Source: an uncultured Lysobacteraceae bacterium (lineage in GTDB: Bacteria > Pseudomonadota > Gammaproteobacteria > Xanthomonadales > Rhodanobacteraceae). From it: 11,226 nt of DNA. Shown in pieces: positions 1 to 4,961 of the stretch (positions are counted from its first letter, which is position 1; each line of letters opens with the position of its first letter). Under the pieces are notes generated by a model, which worked only from the letters and a program-made list of their open reading frames with translations, made no database searches and had not been told where the DNA came from. Both the position numbers and the translations under genes were made by a program. The stretch lies in contig CAMLLF010000059.1 in assembly GCA_946480705.1 (NCBI GenBank), positions 1 through 11,226 on the forward strand, in the 5' to 3' direction.

Positions 1-117
1 AACGAAGTGGCCGATGCGATCAAAAAGGCCGGCGAGTCCGCCAAGAAGTCGCTCAAGCCGATGAGCATCGTGGAAGGCACCATCCCCCACGAAATCTACG
101 CCGAGTTCGGCGGTGGC
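1..117 (+). CDS. Internal fragment of an unidentified plus-strand gene
   Basis: Frame 1 reads as ordinary coding sequence: about 39 codons, rich in Lys, Glu and Ala, nearly all ending in G or C. It includes the stretches KKAGESAKKSLKPMSIVEG and IPHEIYAEFGG. In the opposite frame, which continues gspK, the third codon positions over this stretch are only about half G/C, far below the rest of gspK. The plus-strand reading is therefore the real one, as seen in the sequence. No start or stop falls inside the fragment. The frame stays open after base 117, but from there it is only the antisense of gspK. I do not recognise the protein. It may be the end of a gene joined here by rearrangement or by assembly, or a convergent gene whose stop has been lost to a one-base error: a TAG lies one frame off at 119-121. 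Confidence 0.5.
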
Positions 118-1032
118 ATAGCACTGCAGCACGCGGACGCCGCGTTCGCGGTCGATCAGGCTGGTCGGGTGGAACAGCAGGCCGTCGAGCTGGATGTCGC
201 CGCGCGCGAGGAAATAGCGGCTCGAGGTCGTGAGGCCGCGTTCCTGCGTCGCGTCGAACGGAATCGCGAGGTTCAGCAGTTCCTGGCGGAACTCGCCGAC
301 GCCTTCCCAGTTCGCGCGTCCTTCGTCCCAGAGGCGCCGCGCGACCTCTTCGGTGATGCGCGTATTCAGCGACTGCAGCACCGGGATGGTCGCCGTGTTG
401 AGGTTCAGCAGGCTGCCGCGCGGCAGCGCGCAGACGTGCGGGGCGAGCGCCGTATAGACGCTGCCGCCGAAACCCTGCAGCAGGCGCAGTTCCGAGGCAT
501 GCGCGAAGCTGCGGTTGGCCGCGCGGTACGACGGCACGGCCGCGCCGTAGACGCTGTCTTCCGCGCCGCTGCCGTGTCCGCCGCCGCCGGGTTCGCCGTC
601 GGCATCGATCCAGTCGATGACGGTTTCGGTCAGGGTCGGGTCGAGCCGCAGCGCAGTCAGCAGGCGCCGGAAGCGTTCGCGCCACTCGGCCTCGTTGCCG
701 TCGCCGGAAAGCAGGTTGTTGAGGTTGAAGCAGCCATTCATGTCGCGCATGCGCGCGGCGATGCGTCCGCCGGGCACGTCGGTCGGCGGCAGCGGCATGG
801 CCCAGAGATCGCCGGCCGAGTCGTTGCGGTTCTGTTCGAGGTCTTTCTCGAGCACGCGCGCGGCATAGAGCTCCAGGCCGCGCGAATAGGCATCGGCCTG
901 TTCGTTGCGCAGCAGGTTGCGCGTGCGCGCGGCGGCGAGTTCGCCGCGATCGAGCAGGCCCGCGATCAGCACCGTCGCCAGCGCGACGACGAGCAGCGCG
1001 ATCACGAGTGCGACGCCGCGGTGCGCGCGCAT
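118..1032 (-). CDS. gspK: Type II secretion minor pseudopilin GspK, 3' end cut at a junction
   Basis: GspK caps the tip of the type II secretion pseudopilus in the inner membrane and periplasm, together with GspI and GspJ. About 305 residues are visible, close to the family's usual length. They start at an ATG that shares one base with the gspJ stop (TGATG). The N-terminus is the prepilin segment RG|VALVIALLVVALATVL. It lacks Glu at +5, which is the known hallmark of GspK. Further in are NGCFNLNNLL (about residue 99) and the acidic DWIDADGEPGG (140-150) followed by GAEDSVYG, the calcium-binding region, then YRAANRSFAHASELRLLQGF. It ends as RGVRVLQCYAT near base 112. The frame stays open to base 1, but codon bias switches strands at about 115, so the last 38 or so codons are probably not gspK. 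The stop codon is not seen, and the gspL/M genes that often follow are absent from the window. Confidence 0.88.
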
Positions 1033-1649
1033 CAGACGCCTCCGACCGTCGCCGTGCCCGACGGCAGCTCGATCAGGCGGCCGATCTCGCCGACGCCGTC
1101 GATGTCGAGGCGGAACTCGATCGCGCGCGGCAGCGCGTCGGGCTTGTCGTCGCGGCGCGGCCAGGCGTCGAGCCAGCGGCCCTGCGCATCCATGTAGCGC
1201 AGATGCAGCCGGCGCACGCGATCGCGCACGTTCGTGAATTCCGGCAGGCTGCCGGCGGCGCGGTCGAGCACGGCGTAGCGGCCGCGCTTGAGCGTGTTGC
1301 CGTCCTGCTGATAGACGACGCGCTCGAGGCTCGAACGCGCATCGACGAGCGAGCTTGCGAAACCGAGCCGCGTGAGTTCGAGATGGTCGCCGTCGCCCTG
1401 CAGCGCCGGCAGCGGTTCGCCGTAGTTGCCGCGCACGGGACGCGCGACCGCGCCGAGCAGATCGCGTTCGAGCATGCCGACCGCGCGCAGCGTATGCGCG
1501 AAATCCTGCTGTTCGGCCACCAGCGCTTCGCGCGCGCGAATGACCGCGTTGAGGCCGCCCCAGGCCAGCCCCGACATGATCGCGAACACCGCCGTCGCGA
1601 CGAGCACTTCGATCAGCGTGAAGCCGCGCAACGCGCGCCGCATCGTCAT
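1032..1649 (-). CDS. gspJ: Type II secretion minor pseudopilin GspJ
   Basis: GspJ is a minor pseudopilin that joins GspI and GspK in the tip complex that starts pseudopilus assembly. The protein is 205 residues. The prepilin peptidase site is MTMRRALRG|FTLIEV, with a hydrophobic helix to about residue 28 and Glu at +5. The mature part has the family pattern GMLERDLLGAVARPVRG and LERVVYQQDG, and ends with IEFRLDIDGVGEIGRLIEL. The ATG at 1649 overlaps the gspI stop as ATGA, which implies translational coupling. A second ATG two codons further in (1643) is also possible. An open frame extends upstream to 1784, but that part is the antisense shadow of gspI. The gene ends one base into the gspK start. 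Confidence 0.92.
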   Translation of the reverse strand: MTMRRALRGFTLIEVLVATAVFAIMSGLAWGGLNAVIRAREALVAEQQDFAHTLRAVGMLERDLLGAVARPVRGNYGEPLPALQGDGDHLELTRLGFASSLVDARSSLERVVYQQDGNTLKRGRYAVLDRAAGSLPEFTNVRDRVRRLHLRYMDAQGRWLDAWPRRDDKPDALPRAIEFRLDIDGVGEIGRLIELPSGTATVGGV

Positions 1650-2026
1650 GGCTGCACGCTGTCGCCGGCGAAGCCGGTCAGCTGCGCGACGGGATCGGTG
1701 CGCTCGCGATCGGCGAACACGTGCACGTCGAGCCGCCGGATGCGCGCATCCTGCGTTGCAGCGACATCGAGGCGCCAGAACCATTCGCGGCCCGCGAACC
1801 GCTGCTGGCCGTCGCGGCGGCCGGTTGCCGGAATGCGGTCCTTGAGCCGCGCCTCGGTCACGACGTTCGCAGCGACCCAGCCGGCGTAGCTGCGATCGCG
1901 CAGGCCGGCGAAGTCGCGCGCGCTGACGCCGGCCGCATGCACGAGCGCGGTCAGCGCAAGGCTGACCACGACCAGCGCGATCAGCACTTCGAGCAGGGTG
2001 AATCCGCGCATGCGTTCAATGCGCAT
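1646..2026 (-). CDS. gspI: Type II secretion minor pseudopilin GspI
   Basis: GspI is the core minor pseudopilin that nucleates the GspI-GspJ-GspK tip complex. The protein is 126 residues, normal for the family. The leader MRIERMRG is cut before FTLLEVLIALVVVSLALTAL, with Glu at +5. The mature part has NVVTEARL, then REWFWRLDV, matching the family's 'W.W.V/W...V' core, and a C-terminal strand ending GFAGDSVQP. The start chosen at 2026 overlaps the end of gspH by 11 bases. The internal ATG at 2011 (MRGFTLLEV) would leave a 4-base gap and is a serious alternative, since either gives a legal leader. The 3' end overlaps gspJ by four bases. Confidence 0.9.
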   Translation of the reverse strand: MRIERMRGFTLLEVLIALVVVSLALTALVHAAGVSARDFAGLRDRSYAGWVAANVVTEARLKDRIPATGRRDGQQRFAGREWFWRLDVAATQDARIRRLDVHVFADRERTDPVAQLTGFAGDSVQP

Positions 2027-2555
2027 CGCGACGCTCCCGCTGCACGTCGCCGTCGAGGCGGCCGTCGAGGCGCCAGCGCAGGGCGAGATCGGGCAGACCG
2101 AGTTCGAGACGGAACGGCGTGAGTTCGCCCGAGGCGAAGCAGACCACCGGCGGAATCTCCGGCGGCTGCGGCGGAATCTCGATGCGCTTGCCGTCGCGGC
2201 TGAGTTCCACGCGCACGTTGCCGGGCCAGCGGCGGTCGCGCAGCTCGCCCTGCTCGAACGGTTTCCAGGTTTCGCCGTCGCGCCGGCTGAACGCGTAGCC
2301 GCCGTCGACGAGACTCAGGCCGACCGGAATGCCGCCGATCTCCGCGTGTTCGCAGGCGTAGCCGATCAGCGCCTGCAGGCGCTCGGCCTCGCGTTCGAGC
2401 TGGCGTTCGCCGCCGGCGCCCGACAGCGCGATGCTGACCGCGGCGGCAAGCACCGCGAGGATCACGACGACGACGAGGATTTCGATCAGCGTGAAGCCGC
2501 GCGCCGGCGCGATGCCGGCGGCGGACGTCTGCCGCGCTGCGAGCGACGCGCGCAC
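2016..2555 (-). CDS. gspH: Type II secretion minor pseudopilin GspH
   Basis: GspH is a minor pseudopilin linking the tip complex to the GspG shaft of the type II secretion pseudopilus. The protein is 179 residues if read from the GTG at 2555, which lies 11 bases after the gspG stop. No ATG is available in frame before the prepilin site, so a GTG start is likely. The leader is unusually long, about 20 residues ending in APARG, and is cleaved before FTLIEILVVVVILAVLAAAV. After the helix come REAERLQALIGYACEHAEIG and IPVGLSLVDGGYAF, the typical GspH opening, and later GKRIEIPPQPPEIPPVVCF, the family's proline-rich strand. Two cysteines (in YACEHA and VVCFAS) may pair. It overlaps gspI by 11 bases. 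Confidence 0.88.
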   Translation of the reverse strand: MRASLAARQTSAAGIAPARGFTLIEILVVVVILAVLAAAVSIALSGAGGERQLEREAERLQALIGYACEHAEIGGIPVGLSLVDGGYAFSRRDGETWKPFEQGELRDRRWPGNVRVELSRDGKRIEIPPQPPEIPPVVCFASGELTPFRLELGLPDLALRWRLDGRLDGDVQRERRDAH

Positions 2556-2566
2556 GGCTGCGATGC

Positions 2567-3019
2567 TCAGGTCTTCCAGTTGCCGATGTCGGCCGCTTCG
2601 CCTTCGCCGCCGGGCTTGCCGTCGGCGCCGAGCGTGTAGACGTCCATGTCGCCGTGCGAGCCCGGGTGCAGATAGAGATAGTTGCGGCCCCAGGGATCCT
2701 TCGGCACGCCGTCGAGGTAGCCGCCCTTGCGCCAGTTCGGCGCTTCCGGCGCGCCGCTGGGCTTGCTGACCAGCGCTTCGAGGCCCTGCTCGGTCGCGGG
2801 ATAGGCGAAGTTGTCGAGCTTGTAGGTGTTGAGCGAGGTGACGATGGCCTGGATGTCGGCCTTGGCGCGCGCGACGCGCGCTTCGCCCGGATGCTCCATG
2901 ACGCGCGGCACGACGACGGCGGCGAGGATGGCGAGGATCACGACGACGACGAGCACTTCGATCAGGGTGAAACCGCGCATCGCGGCGCGCGCGGGACGGA
3001 CAGCGGGAACGGCGATCAT
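2567..3019 (-). CDS. gspG: Type II secretion major pseudopilin GspG
   Basis: GspG is the main subunit of the pseudopilus that pushes folded exoproteins through the GspD secretin. The protein is 150 residues, the family's usual size. The prepilin site is AAMRG|FTLIEVLVVVVILAI, followed by LAAVVVPRVM. The C-terminal half has KDPWGRNYLYLHPGSHGD and DVYTLGADGKPGGEGEAADI and ends in NWKT, the calcium-binding loop needed for stability. The start at 3019 gives a 15-residue leader and has an AAGAAGG ribosome-binding site six bases away. The internal ATG at 2980 would leave only two leader residues (MRG), so I prefer 3019. It is the first gene of the minus-strand operon. gspE and gspF, which often precede it, are not here: bioA lies upstream, divergent, 50 bp away. 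Confidence 0.95.
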   Translation of the reverse strand: MIAVPAVRPARAAMRGFTLIEVLVVVVILAILAAVVVPRVMEHPGEARVARAKADIQAIVTSLNTYKLDNFAYPATEQGLEALVSKPSGAPEAPNWRKGGYLDGVPKDPWGRNYLYLHPGSHGDMDVYTLGADGKPGGEGEAADIGNWKT

Positions 3020-3025
3020 GCGTAG

Positions 3026-3032
3026 CCTTCTT
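3026..3032 (-). promoter_or_regulatory. Ribosome-binding site of gspG
   Basis: On the minus strand the sequence AAGAAGG stands six bases before the ATG at 3019. This spacing and complementarity support the longer leader over the internal ATG at 2980. Confidence 0.6.
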
Positions 3033-3055
3033 GCGAGCCGGGGAAAACGTCGAGG

Positions 3056-3064
3056 ATCATAGCA
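3056..3064 (-). promoter_or_regulatory. Extended -10 promoter of the gspG-K operon
   Basis: The minus strand reads TGCTATGAT, an extended -10 element (TGn plus a hexamer matching TATAAT at five of six bases). It would start transcription near 3049, about 30 bases before the gspG ATG. No good -35 hexamer is found at 16 or 17 bases, which is tolerable for an extended -10 promoter. The element lies 6 to 14 bases before the bioA start, so polymerase bound here could compete with bioA transcription. Confidence 0.42.
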
Positions 3065-3069
3065 AAGCC

Positions 3070-4434
3070 ATGTCGTCTCCCCTGCCCCGCTCCAACGCCG
3101 CGCTTGCCGCGCGCGACCTCGCCGTGCTCTGGCATCCCTGCACGCAGATGCACGACCACGAAACCCTGCCGCTGCTGCCCATCGTCCGGGCCGAAGGCGT
3201 CTGGCTGCACGATGCCGACGGCAACCGCTATCTCGATGCGGTCAGCTCATGGTGGACCAACGTGTTCGGCCACCGGCATCCGCATCTCGTCGCCGCGCTG
3301 AAGCGCCAGCTCGACACGCTCGATCACGTGATGCTCGCCGGCTTCACGCACGAACCGGCGCTCGAACTCGCCGAGGCGCTGGTTCGCGTCGCGCCCCCCG
3401 GGCTCGCGCGCGTGTTCTATGCGGACAACGGCTCGAGCGCGGTCGAAGTCGCGCTGAAGATGAGTTTCCACTACTGGCGCAATCTCGGCCGCGGCGGCAA
3501 GCAGCAGTTCATCGCGCTCGGCGGCGGCTATCACGGCGAAACGCTCGGCGCGCTGTCGGTCACCGACATTCCGCTGTATCGCGAGACCTATGCACCGCTG
3601 CTGCTGCGTCCGCTGCTCGCGCCGTCGCCCGACGCCTATGAGGGCGAGCCCGGCGAAACGCCGCGCGAGGTCGCGGCGCGGCGCCTGGCCGATCTGCGCG
3701 CGCTGCTCGAGCGCGAAGCGGCGCAGACCTGCGCGGTCATCGTCGAACCGCTCGTGCAGTGCGCCGGCGGCATGCGCATGTACGACCCGAGCTATCTGAC
3801 CGGACTGCGCGCGCTCTGCGACGAATTCGGGATCCACCTGATCGCCGACGAAATCGCCGTCGGCTTCGGCCGCACGGGAACCTTGTTCGCTTGTGAACAA
3901 GGCAATATCACGCCGGATTTCCTGTGCCTGTCCAAGGGACTGACCGGCGGCATGCTGCCGCTGTCGGCCGTGCTGACGACGCAGATCGTCTACGACGCGT
4001 TCTACGCCGAGTACGCGAGCGGCAAGGCGTTCCTGCATTCGCACAGCTATACCGGCAATCCGCTGGCCTGCCGCGCGGCGCTCGCGACGCTCGAGCTGTT
4101 CCGCGACGAGCCCGTCATCGCGCGCAATCGCGAACTCGCCGCGTGCCTCGCGCGCGAGCTCGACCCGCTGCGCGAGCATCCGAATGTGGCCGACGTGCGC
4201 CAGACCGGCATGATCGCGGCAGTCGAACTCGTCCGCGACCGGCGCACGCGCGAACCGTTCCCGTCCGCCGAGCGCCGCGGACTGCGCGTCTATCGGCACG
4301 GCCTGCAGCACGAGATGCTGCTGCGGCCGCTCGGCAACGTCGTGTATTTCATGCCGCCCTACGTCATCACGCCCGAGCAGATCGCGGCCATGGTCCGCGT
4401 CGCGCGCGACGGCATCGAGCGCGCGGTGATCTGA
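3070..4434 (+). CDS. bioA: Adenosylmethionine-8-amino-7-oxononanoate aminotransferase BioA
   Basis: This cytosolic PLP enzyme uses S-adenosylmethionine as amino donor to turn 7-keto-8-aminopelargonate into 7,8-diaminopelargonate, the step before BioD in biotin synthesis. The protein is 454 residues. It opens with LWHPCTQMHDH, the substrate-site motif. Cys stands where E. coli has Tyr17, a variant I recall as normal in pseudomonads and relatives. Then come AVSSWWTNVFGH (57-68), NGSSAVEVALK (PLP phosphate loop, about 120), GGYHGETLGALSV, LIADEIAVGFGRTG with Asp260 for the pyridine nitrogen, and the Schiff-base lysine K289 in LCLSKGLTGGMLPLSA. It ends with NVVYFMPPYVITPEQ. An open frame begins 13 codons earlier at a TTG, but the ATG at 3070 gives the family N-terminus. 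The only ribosome-site candidate, GAGG at 3052-3055, is distant. No other bio gene is nearby. Confidence 0.95.
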   Translation: MSSPLPRSNAALAARDLAVLWHPCTQMHDHETLPLLPIVRAEGVWLHDADGNRYLDAVSSWWTNVFGHRHPHLVAALKRQLDTLDHVMLAGFTHEPALELAEALVRVAPPGLARVFYADNGSSAVEVALKMSFHYWRNLGRGGKQQFIALGGGYHGETLGALSVTDIPLYRETYAPLLLRPLLAPSPDAYEGEPGETPREVAARRLADLRALLEREAAQTCAVIVEPLVQCAGGMRMYDPSYLTGLRALCDEFGIHLIADEIAVGFGRTGTLFACEQGNITPDFLCLSKGLTGGMLPLSAVLTTQIVYDAFYAEYASGKAFLHSHSYTGNPLACRAALATLELFRDEPVIARNRELAACLARELDPLREHPNVADVRQTGMIAAVELVRDRRTREPFPSAERRGLRVYRHGLQHEMLLRPLGNVVYFMPPYVITPEQIAAMVRVARDGIERAVI

Positions 4435-4506
4435 CAATGGCGTGATCCCCGCGCCGGGCGCGCCGCGTACGTACCCGCAACCGAATCACTGCGGGGAGCA
4501 CGCGTC

Positions 4507-4735
4507 GTGCGCCAGCATCGTTCCTTGTCGGCCGCCTGCGCGGGTCTGATGTCCTTCTGCGCCGTGCCGGCCTTTGCGGCCGACGGCGACCTGTTCGGCG
4601 GCTGAGGCTTCCGGCTTCGACGCCGGCGGCGTCATCGTCAGCGGTTATTCGTACATCAGCGGCAGCAACTATGACGTGGCCGCGGCGAAGCTGAAGTACG
4701 ACCGGATTTCTGCGAATGAATTTGAGCAGCCGTGA
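4507..4735 (+). pseudogene. Remnant of an exported-protein gene (signal peptide, frameshift, lost 3' end)
   Basis: A GTG at 4507, eight bases after GGGGAG, opens a 32-codon frame. It is a clear signal peptide: RQHRSLSAACAG, then LMSFCAVPAFA|ADGDLF, with an AxA cleavage site. It stops at a TGA at 4603. One frame over, the coding signal goes on as AAEASGFDAGGVIVSGYSYI, then SGSNYDVAAAKLKYD, with high GC3, and ends at TGA 4733 after a few AT-rich codons that look non-coding. The simplest reading is a secreted or outer-membrane protein gene broken by a one-base frameshift near 4592-4604 and truncated near 4705. The alternating Gly/Ser/Tyr pattern suggests a beta-rich protein, but I cannot name the family. 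A 32-residue real peptide is possible but less likely. Confidence 0.5.
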
Positions 4736-4842
4736 ATCGGGAACGGGGAGGCGGGAATTGGAACGGAGCGCGCGTTCCCTTTCGGGGAGAATTTTCGCGT
4801 TTTTTCTTTTTACGATTCCCGGCTCCAAGACTCCCACCCCGT
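4736..4842. other. Non-coding tract with GGGAATC-like degenerate repeats and a T-rich run
   Basis: No gene is visible. The left part holds short G-rich units (GAATCGGGAA, CGGGGAGGCGGGAATT) and the right part the inverted GATTCCCGG, resembling the GGGAATC simple repeats I recall as common between Xanthomonadaceae genes. GGAACG at 4760-4765 can pair with CGTTCC at 4773-4778, and a T-rich run follows at 4800-4811, so weak termination of upstream transcription is possible. Base composition is clearly more AT-rich than in the flanking genes. Confidence 0.35.
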
Positions 4843-4870
4843 TTGACATGCAATCAAGAATCATTATCAT
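4843..4870 (+). promoter_or_regulatory. Strong sigma-70-type promoter of the TonB receptor unit
   Basis: A perfect -35 hexamer TTGACA (4843-4848) is followed after 16 bases by TATCAT (4865-4870), which matches TATAAT at five of six. Transcription should begin near 4877, leaving a leader of about 85 bases before the ATG at 4962. It is the best promoter match in the window. The -10 element lies inside the Fur box. Confidence 0.7.
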
Positions 4871-4874
4871 TAAC
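4856..4874. promoter_or_regulatory. Fur box over the -10 element
   Basis: On the minus strand the 19 bases read GTTAATGATAATGATTCTT, which match the classical Fur box GATAATGATAATCATTATC at 15 of 19 positions, counted by eye. The core NATAATGAT hexamer units are intact. Because it covers the -10 hexamer, Fe2+-loaded Fur bound here would block polymerase. This fits iron-repressed expression of the TonB-dependent receptor and lipoprotein that follow. Confidence 0.8.
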
Positions 4875-4895
4875 TGAAATTTGACTTCCGCGTAT

Positions 4896-4930
4896 CGCCA
4901 GCCGTGTTCGACGACGAACGCCGCCAGCCG
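4896..4930 (+). promoter_or_regulatory. Small leader stem-loop flanked by a 9-base direct repeat
   Basis: In the receptor mRNA leader, GTGTTCG (4904-4910) pairs with CGAACGC (4915-4921), one wobble pair, around the loop ACGA. The stem is flanked by two exact copies of CGCCAGCCG (4896-4904 and 4922-4930). The stem ends 40 bases before the start codon. It could affect mRNA stability or translation, but it is short enough to be chance in GC-rich DNA. Confidence 0.25.
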
Positions 4931-4961
4931 CGTCCACCGCATTACAGGCTGACTTCGTTCT

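Noticed and set aside
118..1197. Plus-strand continuation of the frame that opens at base 7
   Set aside because: From base 118 it is the exact antisense of gspK and then gspJ, whose families are clear. Only the first 117 bases carry plus-strand coding bias.
3247..4437. A 396-codon minus-strand frame opposite bioA
   Set aside because: BioA motifs and lysine K289 identify the plus strand as coding. The minus frame is a compositional shadow.
4447..4465. GC-rich palindrome CGCGCCGGGCGCG after the bioA stop as a terminator
   Set aside because: The usable stem is only about four pairs, with no U-run. It is expected by chance in such sequence.
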